A stretch of 64,000 nucleotides of DNA from Athripsodes cinereus (GCA_947579605.1 OX388305.1:31695542-31759541), one strand, 5' to 3'; positions 1 through 13,303 are shown, numbered from the stretch's first letter. Notes: a model not told the origin generated them from the letters alone. A program made the numbers and translations.

Positions 1-1388
1 TCTTCTCCTGGAGAAAATTTGATGCCATCAGCCATGCCTTGAGATAATAGTGTCATGGACTTTCTGCATAGGTGCCCAAGACGCCTGTGCCAAAGTCTTT
101 TCGGCAGGTGACTTTCTATAGAAGTCATGGTCATCTCTTTTGTACCATCATTTACTATTGGTTCTTTTTCAACAGAATCAATACTCTCATTCAACTTATA
201 TATTCCAGCATTTCGAGAGCCTAGTAATAGTGACTCCCCTTTAATAGTACATTCTTTTTCTGTATAAACCTTGCAATCCTTTTTGGTGAAGACGCAGATA
301 AATCCTTTATCAGTCAATTTACTTACTGATAATAAATTATCTGCCAATTTGGGCACATACAGAACATCTTTAATAGTTGCTTGTTCACCATGTAAGTCAA
401 CTTTTACATCGCCGATTCCTTGACTTACAATTTTTTGTTGATTTGCCACAATGATTTCTTGACTTTGAAACTTGTTTGACATGGGTTTTATCCAGTCACT
501 TTTCATTGTCATATGAGCACTAGCTCCAGAGTCAATAATCCAATCTCTAGATTGAGTCTTCGATGTCGACATTGCTGCAAATAAAACTGTGGCTGAATTG
601 GCCCTCTTATTGAAGTTCTTTTGTTTTTTATCTTCATTATTTTTGAAGTTAGATTGTTTATTATATTTACACTGAAAGGATTTGTGTCCGATTTTATTAC
701 ATTTAAAACACTTAGGTTTCCATTGTTTTCCTTGAGAAGAAATAAGCGCGCTATAATTTGAAGCGCTCTTCTGAATTGGTTTTTGTGACGAGTGTTCAAT
801 TAATAAGGTTCTTATAGAATCACTCGTCACTTTCGTACCAGAACCTTCAATTCCCATAATCATTGAATTATATTCATCGGTCAATCCATTAAGCATGATG
901 ACTCCAATCAATTCATCATCTATTCCTCCCTTGATTGCTTCCAGTTTTTGTGCCAATGATAATATTTCATTCAAATAACTTTCCATAGAGGTAAAATTTG
1001 TTAAATGAACTCTGAGAAGTTTGCGTAAGAGGCCTAATCTCCTCATCAAACCATCACCAGCATAGTCCTTTTCAAGCTGTTTCCACACTTCTCTGGCGGT
1101 TGAGCATTTTTGAATCGTTGGCCACAATTTTTCTTCTACCATTAATACAATTTTTCCTTTAGCTTTATTGTCAATTCTTTTGTCTGGTATTTCTTCACCA
1201 TTCACTGCATCCCAAAGATCATCTGCCAACAAAAACATCTGCATTCCAAACTGCCATGTGGAATAATTTTCTCGTCCAGATAATTTTCTAATTGTCGGTA
1301 GTGAATTTGAATTTGACATTGCGTTATTGAGAGATTGTGCTGTGTTATTGCTTGTATTTTCTTGACTTTCTTTCCCTTTAAAACTCAT
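1..1388 (-). CDS. Ty1/copia Gag-Pol, N-terminal part (runs off window)
   Basis: I translated the minus strand from the ATG at 1388 to base 1: 462 codons with no stop. The order is a copia-type Gag (UBN2-like, residues ~15-210), a CCHC zinc knuckle near residue 225 (C-x2-C-x4-H-x4-C, plus-strand 671-713), an aspartic protease active site read as WIIDSGASAHMT (around 533), and the GAG-pre-integrase motif LWHRRLGHL (around 92). Integrase, RT and RNase H would lie beyond the left edge. The polyprotein packages RNA and processes itself during retrotransposition. The start is the first ATG after the primer-binding site. The intact frame suggests a young copy, but most of Pol cannot be seen. Confidence in the family is high. 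Confidence 0.93.
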   Translation of the reverse strand, partial: MSFKGKESQENTSNNTAQSLNNAMSNSNSLPTIRKLSGRENYSTWQFGMQMFLLADDLWDAVNGEEIPDKRIDNKAKGKIVLMVEEKLWPTIQKCSTAREVWKQLEKDYAGDGLMRRLGLLRKLLRVHLTNFTSMESYLNEILSLAQKLEAIKGGIDDELIGVIMLNGLTDEYNSMIMGIEGSGTKVTSDSIRTLLIEHSSQKPIQKSASNYSALISSQGKQWKPKCFKCNKIGHKSFQCKYNKQSNFKNNEDKKQKNFNKRANSATVLFAAMSTSKTQSRDWIIDSGASAHMTMKSDWIKPMSNKFQSQEIIVANQQKIVSQGIGDVKVDLHGEQATIKDVLYVPKLADNLLSVSKLTDKGFICVFTKKDCKVYTEKECTIKGESLLLGSRNAGIYKLNESIDSVEKEPIVNDGTKEMTMTSIESHLPKRLWHRRLGHLCRKSMTLLSQGMADGIKFSPGE

Positions 1389-1590
1389 TATCACTATTAA
1401 AAGTCACAAAATAATTATTTAATACACAATGCAAGCAACAATACAAAGATTTGAATGATAAATCTTCGCTTGTTTTTTCGTTTCTTTTGATTAACCTCAA
1501 AGGTTAAAAGTCACAGTACAATTTATAAAATTCACTATCTCTGCTTGTTTATTAAATAGTTAATAGCACTATTATATTCCTGAGAGCATT

Positions 1591-1605
1591 TCTGGGCCCA
1601 TAACC
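1591..1605 (-). promoter_or_regulatory. Copia primer-binding site (internal tRNA-iMet type)
   Basis: The plus strand reads TCTGGGCCCATAACC, which matches the anticodon-loop region of initiator tRNA-Met. Insect copia elements prime minus-strand synthesis from such a half-tRNA. It lies two bases inside the proposed LTR end and about 200 bp upstream of the Gag ATG, as expected. Confidence 0.75.
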
Positions 1606-1607
1606 AC

Positions 1608-2052
1608 TGTTGGGATTATTTATTAATTGATATAAAAAGCCATTGATTTTAACATCATGTATTCAGAAGAAAAAACAAAATGGAAGTGACAACCATAGAT
1701 TACAACAAAACCAAAAATATGTAAATAGACACAATAGACCATTAAAGGTCACGTGGTCTTGTCTATGGATTTGCTTTTGCTTGGGGGGCAAACAGTCAGA
1801 TTGCGCAAATCATCCTTGTAGGATGTTATGCCATAAGAGAAAAAAAAGAAAGTCAGACGACAAAATAATAACAAAATCGACACTGACAGTTTTTTTTATT
1901 ATTAGGTATTCTTTAGGCGTTCCACCTAATATTACCTACACCGTAATCGTCTGTTGTGTTGGGATGCCTGATGCCCCTCAATGATTTTTCTGTGACGTCA
2001 TCCTTTAATGGTCTATTGTACTGTTACTAGACATATCCAACCATATCTAACA
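1608..2052 (-). mobile_element. Probable 5' LTR of the copia element
   Basis: In element orientation it would start TGTTAGATATGG (near 2052) and end CCCAACA (1608), two bases before the primer-binding site, so it has the usual TG...CA ends. The inner edge is well placed by the primer-binding site. The outer edge is a guess because the matching 3' LTR is outside the window. The region also holds an inverted repeat (CAATAGACCATTAAAGG near 1732 and its complement near 2005). Confidence 0.5.
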
Positions 2053-3488
2053 TAATACTTTAATAAAATTATTATTTGATGATGGAACATCCTTTCACCG
2101 AAATGATTATACAGTAGTAATTATGTGATGTTTACATTTGGCGAATATCGCCAGGATACGAAAATATCGTCAGCCATTAGAACCGTGTGAACAAAATGAC
2201 TGTCTAAAATCTATGGTAAAAACTTTATAGCAATACATTTTATAATGTTTCCCGCTTCATGACAGTTGTTGTTGGTTTGTGGCGTTTGTTTCCTTAAATA
2301 AAAGGCGCCTTATAACCTCTAATTTAACATTTTCAACTAATAATAAAGCTTTCGCGATCTCCATCCCGACGTCCGCCATTTTGAAAACAACGTCAAAATC
2401 AAGGCGCATCTGACAGATCGTATCTATATTGGTGGACTATGTGAACAGGTGTGACGATCAATAGGGGTCCGACGGATTTTGTTTTTTATGCAAGCGAAAT
2501 TCGCCTCGTGAGAACACCACATAACTGTCAATTTGTTCGAACATGATTCAAATGGCTGACGATATTTTGGTTTCCTGACAATATTCGCCTCGTGAGAACA
2601 ACGTTTAAGGGCTAAGTATGCCATGCGCCGCATTTTACCCATTTCTTTCAAATCATTCTTACCATCACGCCATTTCTTCAAATGTAGTAGCTAGTAGAGC
2701 AACGCAATTTAATAAACATGCCAATGGTCCTCTTCGTGATAATAAAGTGCTCAATGCATTTCATTTTAGAAGGCAAGATTTATTATACAAACGGAGGAGA
2801 TCCAATTTGGAAACGAAAAAAGGATAATTTTATTTAAAGCTATAATAAGCACTACTTCATAATGTAGTACAACTCATAATATAGTAGGTACTATAGTAAT
2901 ATAGTACAATATTATAGTATAATACAACTCTTTTTTTAAGTTTTTTGTTTTAAATAATGTGAGCAGACATTCATAATAAGTCTTTTATATGATATTCTCG
3001 CATTTCTTTGGTATATATGTATATGTTTAAAAATAAATTCACGTACAGTTTGTAGTTTGGAAAGGTTGATTTTAAAAATAAATTATTATTTCATTATTTT
3101 TCTACTTTTGTCTATGAACTTCATTTATTTTTCCGAGTTTCAAAAAGTCAAATGTTGAATATGTGTAACAAAATTTACTCAAAAGAAAATTATTCTTAAA
3201 ATCACAAAATTATAAATGATAGAACTTTTTTACTTATATGCTGTTATTTTCCTTTCCGTTGTAAATAGTATTTTGCAACGTCAGAACGGCGTCGGGCTAC
3301 GTTTGTAGTAAAATTTTAAATGAACGCAACCTATATTATTTCGCATCAAAGCCGAAGTGTCAAAGTTGTTCCGATTGGCGTTTGAAGTAAACAGTATGGA
3401 GGCTTGCCAATTCTCCCAATTCTAAAATAAGCCTTATCCTTTTAATGGAAATTATTGTCGATTTATGTTTATAAGTGGATTATCAACA
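2053..3488. other. Intergenic/5' region upstream of EMSY
   Basis: No gene recognised. Bases ~2128-2220 and ~2527-2605 are diverged inverted copies of the same segment (shared GGCGAATAT, AAAATATCGTCAGCCATT), which looks like a MITE. Bases ~2655-2745 are a diverged copy of the dispersed repeat described at 49159-49400. The G+C-richer stretch at ~3270-3420 is the likely EMSY promoter or 5' UTR, by position only. Confidence 0.4.
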
Positions 3489-6400
3489 ATGTGGCCCATA
3501 TTCCTTGACATGACTCGAGACGATTGCAAGCGAACGCTGCGTCGACTGGGTAAATATATGTTCTTTGTGCAATTTATTCAGTTTTCCCTCCTTTACTCAC
3601 AGTAAAGCTAATGATACATTTATCACTAATATACAATATTTTATACATATTTAATGTTTAACGCGTTTAATAATGCAAATTTTATTTCATATTGTGCAGA
3701 ATTGGAAGCGTATTCGAGTATGATTAACGTGTTTAGAGCCCAAGGAGCCTTAGTTGATGACAGAAAAAAGTTGCTAGAAGATCTTAGAGGAGCTCTTAAT
3801 ATCAGCACTGATCGCCACACGGCAGAGGCCCGCCGCGTGTCTAACGATGAATTATTGGCTACAATTGCGGAACAGTTAGTATACACTATTTACATAATAC
3901 CACATAATGATACAAACAAAATTGATATGTGTCATTCTGATTCTATCACTTCTTGGATTTCATATTGTGATCAGACCAAAGTAATCCTTCATCTTGAGCA
4001 TTTTCTACACACAAATCTTGTTTTTGGTTATCAATGTTGAAATAAATTTACATTGTTGATATGTTAGGTTAGGATATAGTTCGTCCATTGGTATGATCTT
4101 AAAGAATTTTAATTTTGGAACATGTATTTGTAAAACTTACTTGATAATAAGTGGTTTTATAGTTTTTTTTTTCACATTTTTTTGATAATTTTGAAGCCGA
4201 ATGATATTGAATTTAAAAAAATCATGTTGATAGGTTTACTTACCCTAATTAAGTGAAATAAACTTGTATCTAACTTATATCTTTATGTATGTCCCTTTTA
4301 GGTTATCTGGTCCAAATACAGAATTGGGTTGGATTTGTGAAGGGAGACGTAAAGTGCCCATATTGCCTCGCAGTATACCACAGACAATGTACACGGAACT
4401 GGCGGACCAAGCTGCTATAGCTGCAAGTAAAGAGAATGAAATGTATGCCCTGAAGAGATTGGAAAATGAGGAAGCGAGGAAGCAACAACAAGAAGAGATT
4501 GATGATAATGCAGAGGGTGGAGTACAAGATATGGAAGTAGATGAGACATGTTCTCCTTCATTGGAAAAAATTGATACAGTTCGTCGCCCTCCCATAGTAT
4601 TGTATGATAACTCTGATAAGGTATGTATTTTTTTTCTTCCCATATTATTTTTTGCAATATTCATGTAATCGTAATATTAAGTCATTGAAGAGGTGAGACA
4701 ATAGGCATAGAGTCACTCTGAATGGAGGAGGCTGGTTTCTGCCCTGTGCTCCCGAGAGGAACGTTGATGATGACAATGAAAACTAAATGGCACTTACTGT
4801 ACAGTTTATAGAAACTTTTTCAAGATACATTGAAAGATTAAAACGCCCTTAATATATTTTTTTTTTTATATTTTATTTTCCAAAAATATTACATACAAAA
4901 AATAACATAAAAACAATATTATGGAATATATTGCCCCACAAACCAAAATCTGTTCTGGGGCAATACTAAGAAAAATATCACAATTAAATAACTAAGAAAA
5001 ATAACACAATTAAAATTATAACCACACTCTCCAATGAAATACCCAAATAAATGCTCTCGCTACCCGTTCATGTGACGCAAGGCGCTCACCCTAACATCTC
5101 GGAGAACGTTCCGAATCATCGCCAAAAGACCCATGCCCGATGACTGACTAATGAGGCTCGCATCCAGCCGTGTGGACGCCGTCACTCAGGAACCCCACCG
5201 AGCACACAACAACACAATCATATGAAACCGAATTTATTTATACAATATGTGATGTAATTTATTTAGTCAGGCTAACAAAAATAAAGTCGCTTATAATATG
5301 TGTAAAGTTAAATTTTTCGTATCACTAATGCTTTCCTTGGATTGTTGTTACTTGTAATAGTGTTGTTTTTATTATATCACACTTTTGTCAACCCATGTGG
5401 TCGACACTTGTGGGTATAATTATTTTTAGTTTGATATTATAATATGGCAGTTACAACCAACATTCATAGTATTAATTGTCAAATTATACATTTTTGCTGC
5501 ATGATTATTTTGCAAATATGTGTTCATTAAATTATTATATCTATATTATAGTTTCTACTATAGTAAGGCGTTTACTTATTTTTTGTTGATTCAAAGCTAA
5601 ATAAATGTATAAACAAGAAACCTAAATAATAGTAAACTTCTATTCTATTCTATCTTTAAAGGCCATCCACTCGTCTACGAGTGATCAGGGCCACTATGGT
5701 TTATTTTATAAAAATGATGAAATATTTTATAAAAATAATAATCAGCAATGAGATCAGTTGCGTATACAGGGGAGGGCGTGGGGGAAGCACGCACCCCCCC
5801 CTTGCGGGGCCTATTGATGTGACTTGAATTTTTTTTTATTATGATAAAAGTAAAGGTAGCTCAAGATATCTTTTGCGCCCCCTCCTTGAGTGTTTTCTGA
5901 ATCCGCCACTGAATGAGATTACAAGATGGTATAGACCATAGAGTAAGTAATAATAAAGAGATGACATGAGCCCAAAATCCCATTCCATTCTTATTGAGAA
6001 TTCCAAGAATTGAAGTTAGCTACATAGTGATGTCAATACAATTTATAATCATCAATGTTTTTAACATAATCGAAGACCCTATCCTACTTGCAATGTTTTC
6101 ATATAACAATATTTTGTCAAATAATAATCTTTTCTTACCTATTAACCTACTTTATTTTTAATACTTGCACCATATGTCTGGCAGGGTAGGCATAGTGGAT
6201 GGGAATACTAACTTATCAGACCTCCACATACACAAAATAATGCAAGAAAATGAGAGTTGGGATATATTGTATAGGCATTCAGTACTCCCTGCTTAAGTTG
6301 TTTATATATTTGATCTGTTTGACATATGCTTCATTAAAACTTTGTATAGTAAGAAAAAAATATAATACTTCATGCAAAACCAACGTCAATTTAGTAAAAT

Positions 6401-9400
6401 CATTAGGAAATGAATTGTTTACAAGTTTCACGTGAAAGCTTTTTTGATATGTGTTATAATAGATCTGCTACTAGATATTAAAACAATGATAATCTGTACA
6501 TATTAATTAAAAAGAAAATAAAATTTTGTTTTGGAATTTTGCTGTTAGGGAATAGTGATAAATAAAACAAGTTTGATAAATTTATACGTTAAATATTATT
6601 CTGATATTAAAATATGTATTACAAATTTCTACAACAATGATCTTATTCGCCAAACATACATAAGATTTAATTAAATGAGCAGTCAGCGGTTTGAGGAGTC
6701 GATATCATATTTGAGTATCAATCAAATGCAAGGTGTGTAAATTTAAAATCGGGGGCAAGAATCTGGATCTGAAACAAAAAAAAATTAAAATAGAATTCAA
6801 TGTCTTAATAACTAAGTTATATCTATACAAAAATATTCTCAACAAATATACGTATCAATGTTAAACATCGACGCTCAATTTCCATGCCTGTGACATAATG
6901 ACAAAAGTTAGAAACGTCAAAACACATATTGAAAATGAGCTTTTACTTCTAAAATCGAGTGATATTGTTTTGAAATACACACATAACGTTAAAGCTATTG
7001 TGTATTTATTATTTACTATACTATACTATACCATCACGGCATATCCCACAAGTGGGGTAGCCAGCAGACCAGCTGCATGTAAGAATCATGCAAGCTGTCC
7101 TCTTCGTGTCAACATAAATTTATTATTTATGATTGATTATAATACTAAAATATAATAAATAAGACGGATAAACACAAAAATGTTTCATACTTACAAGTGG
7201 AAGAATACTTCCGATTTATTCTACAAATAAACTCTTTTGCAGAACGGAAATGAACAGGTTTTCATTCTTGAAATCGTGTACACAAAAACTGTTTAAGAAA
7301 ATAACACTTTCACTTTAAAATAAATACGAAAACACGTCGATATAACCGAAAGATAACACGACGTACTGTAGCTAACTTGTCATTGATCTGTTAAGGGGAT
7401 AAGGGGACAGAAATTTGCCTCACTATAGAACAAAAGAATCCAATAGCCTTAGCGTATCTACCTACTTATATGATCTTTGGTATAGACAAATAATTTTACA
7501 TAACAGACAAATTTACTTCAAAGGCATCATGCCATCTTCCATCTAATTTATTGAAATAAAAACAATATTTAAGAAAATTAAAAAGGATACATATGCTAAA
7601 ATATAAACTATAAATAGATGATACATATTTATTTATTTACGGCTAATTAGCCTTTTACACAATATTTTTTACATAGGTACAATATCTTAAGAAAACCTAG
7701 GTAACAAACACAAATTTGTTTGATTTTGTTGGCACTAACTATGTGGTAATCACGAAACATTTTTAATTAAAGAATTAGTTTATTGTAGTACATAATAAAC
7801 TAATTCTTTAATTAAAAACAAACACAAAATTAACAAATCAATATTACAAACATACTTACATCTATCATTATAATTTTAAAATAAAACAACAGAAGGCAAC
7901 CAAAATAAAATATCAATAGATAAAATTAATAGAAATTTAACAGAATCTGATAAAATTATACTTCAGCATAATTAAATGTATACTAAAATATTATATAATA
8001 TAGACATAACACAAGATTAGCGACCATAGACCTCCCTTTTAAAGATATCGGAAGACGTTTAAGTTCTGGTTTTTGGAAGAAGCTGGTTCCGTAACCTGGC
8101 ACCATGACTGAAAGAGTCAGTATAACATCTTGAATGATGAGATGAGATTATTAGAAGATGATCACAAGTCCAATCTATGTCTAAAGATACCATGAAAAAA
8201 TAGGATTGTAAATAATCTTTTGAAGGAGACAAAGAGTATGACCATTTCTGCGTTGAGGAATGTACTTCCAACCGACAGCTCACACAGACCAGCTAACTGG
8301 CACATTCAGGAGGAAGTTGAAAACATTACTGTTCAGTAGAAGATATGGTACCTTTGAGATGGTCACAGATCATTAAACAGCGCCATATACTAACCGTCCA
8401 TATTATTAATATAACTTTATTGTGGTGCGTTAGTGTTATGTTATTATGAGAATTGAGAAATTTTAATTTACAAAGAGTGTCACTTATTTTAGAGGCATTA
8501 ACTATGTAACAATTTCTAGACATTTTTAAATAAAATATTTAAACTTGAATTACTATGTTTATTTGTCACATTAATTTAAATTACGCTATCGCGATTTCAG
8601 TACACTTGCACCATTGACGAGCTTTTCAAGTAATTTAAATTAATGTGACAAATAAACATAGTAATTCAACTTTAAATATTTTATTTACAAAAAGTATTTG
8701 GAATTTTTTTTTAATTTGTGTGTCCTCTATGTTCACTGTGTATCTGACTCTTTCCGTTTTTATTTTATTAATTGTTAACGTACAGTGAATAATGTATTAC
8801 TGATTATTGTTGTAATTAAAATTTCTTTATCAGCTGGCATCAGAAGAAGCTCCACCTCGCAAAAGAAGTCGTCAAGATGCACCAATGTCTCCAACAAACT
8901 CCCCTACAGCTGCCTCTACCCCCCACCTCAAACCCTCACACCAGAGGTATCTCAACATATCGCAGATATACTCTAACTACTCTAAAACACCACCATCTGG
9001 TAATTGTATTTCTTTTATTTTATGAATTTGTATGATGGCTATTATTTTTTTACATGAAATTCATAGTGTAATTTGCAATGTTTCAGCTAAAGTTAAACAG
9101 CTAGAAAGAAATTATAACCAAAGTGGTAAAGGGCACAGCAAAGCCCCTCATGGCCCTAAGTCAATGGTGAAACACAGAAATACTCATGGGAAGCATGCTG
9201 GAAGGAACTCAGGACAGGTGGCAATACCAAGTTCTCACCAAGTTCGTACTGGTATTAAATCTCCAACCGATCCACATATGCCAGGAGCACAGGCGATGAA
9301 TATGCAAACACCAATTGATGTAAATCAATTGAAATCACAATCAGGCTTCCAAGCCAATTTTGCACAATCTATCGCTAAGAAAATGAATTTAGATGATGCA

Positions 9401-12400
9401 TTTGATATGAAACATAACACAGCACAAAATCAACAAATGATAGACTCGCCAACAATGCAGCTACTGACTCAACAGGAAACCGTCTTACCCACTCAAGGTG
9501 ACGGTCTTATACCTATCGCACCCCCTACTCCATCTTCCATAGCCACCACAGAACACCATCAGTCCCCAGTCAAATCACATGCTGGTCCTGTGACTGGAAG
9601 ACCTTGTCAATTCATAATTAAAAAGAACAAACTTGAGAGTACTGCTGATAGCAATATTGCAGGATCTCCTAAAATCCAAGTAACTAATGTGCAAGTGATA
9701 CCACCAAAGTCGGACATAGGTGGTGTCAAAGTTTTGCAGAACAGACACATAGTGATGACATCACCAAACAACACATTGCCTAAAGTTGTTAACTCCGGAG
9801 GCAAGTTGGTTACTGCTAAATTTGTCCAACAACTCCCACCAAAATCACAATCTCATATTAATTCAAATATTCCTAAAACAAGTTCTTCCAATTTGGGTGC
9901 AGACAAAGTTATAATAGTTTCAAAACCAGTATCTCCCACAGTGCAAACTAATTTCCTACAGAGATCCCTCAATAAACCCAAGAATATCATCATATCTAAT
10001 CAGACAGCACCTCTAAAAGAGGGAGATGTAAGTAAGATGATAGAAGGAGATACGCAAGTCAAAAATATACAGACTCCTGATAGTAAAATACAAGCCAAGA
10101 CTTTCTTGGTAAATCCTAAAAGTGGACAGAAAATGGTTGTACTTCCAGCGAAAGCTCGCAATAAAGGATCTTTGATCGGACAATCAGTTCCTCTGATGCA
10201 AGTAAAAGGAATAGCTGGCAGGCAAACACCTGTAAAATTAGTTCCTCTTGGAAGTCAAGTCAATAGTGATACCAAATCCAATAACATTACCATTGTTTCT
10301 AAATCTAATTCTAACATTGTCACTAAAGTTATCTCTAAGGAGTCATTAACGCATATCAATTCATCTGCTTTGGAAGGATCTAACATCAAATCTGGCCAAA
10401 TTCATATAGCTCCTAAACCCAAGGGACAAGCAATAATTCGTCAGGCTGGGCCAAATACTAAAAGTAATCTTATTGTTTTACAAAAAAGTAGTGCACCAAA
10501 CAAGTCACCCATAACATTAAATAAAAATGGTAATGAAATTTCAAAGGTTCTGATGTCTAACAAAGTTAATACCACCCCTACGTTACAAAGCTCAAATGTC
10601 ATAAGTGAATCTGAAGCTACAGACATAAACAAGAAGAACACAGGTAATGTTATAGTATTACAACTGACAAATGAACAAGTCCAACAGCCTGAGAATACTC
10701 CCCTATTGCAAAGTGACCATAGTGGAACAATCAAAACTGGAGAACTTATGAATGCCGAACATGGTGTTATTACTGAAGATACCCCTGTCCTTTTTCACAA
10801 TCAGTTGTCTGATCAGGTTAGTAATCCAGACACTATTGTATCTAGTACAGAGTCCCTCACGGATGTTAACAGAGATAACATACACAAATCAAATACATTA
10901 GAATGCCAAACATCCACGGAACAGAAACCATGGAGTGATAATGTGGCGGAAAAGCATGAAGCAATGCAGTCTGATAATGCCACTCCTGATTGGGATGCGA
11001 ATGTGTCGGTTAACCAGAAAGATCAGAGCGATAAGATTAGATTAGAAATGGAGATGTCTAGTGAAAGTGACATAGAAGGATATGCAGACTCGTCGCAAGA
11101 TGGAACCAAGAAAGATAAAGATCAGATTAAGGAAAACAATGTTCAAGATAATTTACTTAATCCAGGTTGGTAATCTCAATTTCAACATAATTATAGCAAC
11201 ATGTATTCTTACTAATGAGTATTTAGAATTACAAGATCTAACATTAAATTTCCTTTCCCCACCTACTTACTCTGCTTAAAAATAAAATTTGTTTGATTTT
11301 ATTGGCACTAACAATGTAGTAATCACGAAACATTTGTATAAATATTTAGTTATAGTAATTATGTACTACACCACATAAATTTTTATAAAACATTACCGGT
11401 TTCAACGTTCTAGTACTTGCTTAGTTTTAGTTTGACACTCATCAATGAAGCATCTTAGCGTTGAAACCGGTAGTGTTTTATAAAAATTTATGTGGTATAG
11501 TAGGTATGTACATAATTACTGTAACTAAATATATTTAAAAATAAAATCATCTTTATTGTACATTTTCATGGGACAAATGGTGGGGTTTTTGCCTGCAGGC
11601 AATTTCTGATAACCAACCAACTTACATTCTTACGTGATACTTAAGTATATTATGTTGTTTACTGCGAAGTATATTTGGGTTTATTATAAACTCAAATTTA
11701 TCTTTTTTTAAAAATGCTTTTTCATAATTTTTTACTTTTCTCTTTTTAAGGCACACATTTTATTTTAATTTCTATTTTTTCCTTATGATTTTTACATCTT
11801 AATTGTTGTTTCATTTAACAATTTTAGTGTTGAACGACTTTATAAAACTTTGCGAAAAGTGTGCTGTGTCGCTATATCGACACTTGAGGGAGTTTTATTT
11901 TAGTGGTAGAGCTGTGCAAATGTCTCAGTGAGCTCTTATTAACTTTTTGACTCAGCAATATTTATAAAAAGCAAAATAATATTTTAATATCATTCAATAG
12001 CGAAATTGTTTATTTTCACCCCATACTAAATCAAATTTGTCCAAGTATTGATGATGCAAATGCTTGTGGAACTTTGCGTGAAATAGTGATACTTTGCGAA
12101 AACACAATCATTTACTAATTCAAACACACTGTAAGAATATTTCATAGTTAAAAAATAAATACATATTATAAAAGTATATTTGATTGAATAAACAATCATA
12201 TTAAAATTATATTTGAGTAGTTCTAAATGAAAAGGTTTATTTGTTCGAAAATTGTCGGCAATTTACGCACACTGTATGAAAAATTCTTCAGCACTATAGT
12301 GGTTACAATATTTTTGTGGGATTTATTTTATTATTTTCATTGACTTACATTTTTTGTTGACTTAATTTGTTCTTACTCCCTTTACATGCGATACAATGAT

Positions 12401-13303
12401 GGAGCTTATTTTGAATTGTGCCCATGTGTATATTTTTAGTTAAATGTGTTGTATGTGGAGCTGAGAAATGTGATGTTGTATATTTCTGTTGTAGATGATA
12501 GTAATGATGTGTTTAGAGAACAACATCATAGCTCCATCAGTCATGTGAGTAGAACATTATTGAGTCAACTGCAGGACGATGGTTCTTCTAGTAACGATTC
12601 TTCTTTTCTGTTGTCTAAATCTATTATAGCCAAGATACACAATCCTCTACAGTCTGTTACTGAGAAAACCCCATCCCAGAGTCAAGAACCTGATATTCCT
12701 TCAAAACAAATACAACTAAGCGAAGGAAAGACTGCCATTGTTTCTCAGCAACAAGCAAAATTAGATAGCAAACAGAATCGGATTGATATATTCAGCACAG
12801 CAATAGCTTCTGCAGATATAAACTTGGATTCGTTTGAGTATTTAGAGGATGACATGATATCGCAAGATGAAATTCTTGAGTTGAGCTCTAGCAACCAGTG
12901 TCAGAATAGGGATACAGAGGTTGTCAGACAACATGAAAGTAAAGAACAAACCTCTCTGGAACAGCAATTACATCAGCTCATGGAAGAGGATCATTTAGGT
13001 ATGTGAATCAACTCTCATATTTCTACTCCATTCAGCAGCATATATATGTACTGCTACTGTATGTGATATACATACTTTCAATACACTGACATGCAAATTG
13101 TTTTATTGTATGGTAATTTCTTATTATTGCATTAAAAATATACTTAGACACCTGCTGCTACTTCTATTACTTGTGAATTTAATTTCAAATAATAGCTTTA
13201 TATGCATTTATATTGAGTGCGTAGGAAATATATTGGTACAATATTTACAGATGATGGAGAAGCCATGCAGTCTTCCTGCCCGCCCAGTGGTGCCATAGAG
13301 TGA
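3489..13303 (+). CDS. emsy: EMSY homologue (ENT-domain transcriptional regulator)
   Basis: Seven coding exons: 3489-3549, 3700-3874, 4302-4620, 8834-8999, 9087-11165, 12495-12998, 13251-13303. All junctions are GT/AG, the phases agree, and the total is 3357 bp, or 1118 aa plus stop. Residues 1-80 form an ENT domain beginning MWPIFLDMTRDDCKRTLRRL, then LELEAYSSMI and RHTAEARRVSNDELL, close to vertebrate EMSY. It is followed by GPNTELGWICEGRRKVP and PRSIPQTMYTE. Most of exon 5 is low-complexity Ser/Thr/Lys/Asn-rich sequence with VIIVSKP- and IVLQ-type repeats, as in EMSY; the C-terminus is acidic. EMSY is a nuclear chromatin regulator that binds BRCA2 (vertebrates) and SIN3/KDM5-type complexes. 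Intron 3 (4.2 kb) and intron 5 are full of transposon remnants. The start is chosen by homology. Confidence in identity is high; the short last exon is supported by phase. Confidence 0.93.
4684..4790 (+). mobile_element. Short LINE 3'-coding remnant
   Basis: One frame reads HSEWRRLVSALCSREER, which resembles the carboxyl end of insect LINE reverse-transcriptase ORFs. It lies in EMSY intron 3. Too short to classify. Confidence 0.4.
4856..5215 (-). mobile_element. 5'-truncated LINE 3' end with poly(A)
   Basis: On the minus strand this is a G+C-rich 3' coding/UTR segment passing into AT-rich sequence and ending AATAAAATATAAAAAAAA, a typical retroposed 3' end. It lies in EMSY intron 3. No intact reading frame; the family is not determined. 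Confidence 0.5.
5755..5911. mobile_element. hAT-type MITE with 8-bp TSD
   Basis: 157 bp with imperfect terminal inverted repeats starting CAGTTGCG / CAGTGGCG, flanked by the exact 8-bp duplication AATGAGAT (5747-5754 and 5912-5919). The TSD length and CAGTG-type ends are those of hAT elements. Non-coding. Confidence 0.8.
7029..7112 (+). repeat. Dispersed repeat A, short copy
   Basis: Contains CCATCACGGCATATCCCACA and a matching downstream segment (CTGTCCTCTTCGTG), nearly identical to the longer copies at 49159-49400 and 50314-50562. Lies in EMSY intron 3. Confidence 0.7.
7715..7816 (+). mobile_element. LINE-tail/palindrome unit, copy A
   Basis: 102 bp flanked by the 12-bp duplication AACAAACACAAA (7703-7714, 7817-7828). 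The first half is a conserved tail (TTGGCACTAACTATGTGGTA...CACGAAACATTTTT). The second half is a palindrome with perfect 25-bp arms and a 9-nt loop. The same tail occurs in copies B, C and D with other palindromes. Confidence 0.75.
8055..8527 (+). mobile_element. CR1-like LINE 3' end
   Basis: Degenerate reading frame with DQLTGTFRRKLKTLLFSRRY followed by a stop within GATCATTAAACAGCGCC. The same layout ends the LINE fragment near 63790. The last ~40 bp (GGCATTAACTATGTAACA...CATTTTT) are the conserved tail shared with the palindrome units. In EMSY intron 3. Confidence 0.65.
8528..8686. repeat. Long palindrome attached to a LINE tail (copy B)
   Basis: Arms 8528-8584 and 8630-8686 are 57 bp each with one mismatch, around a 45-nt loop. 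The palindrome begins at the last base of the LINE tail. No target duplication found for the whole unit. Confidence 0.8.
11288..11534 (+). mobile_element. LINE-tail/palindrome unit, copy C
   Basis: Flanked by the 12-bp duplication TTAAAAATAAAA (11276-11287, 11535-11546). It starts with the same tail as copy A (TTTGTTTGATTTTATTGGCA...CACGAAACATT), then two ~70-bp inverted arms with small indels, each ending in ACCGGTTTCAACG before a ~50-nt loop. Lies in EMSY intron 5. Confidence 0.75.

Noticed and set aside
1643..1984. 113-aa plus-strand ORF
   Set aside because: Lies inside the probable copia LTR, antisense to it; no protein similarity recognised.
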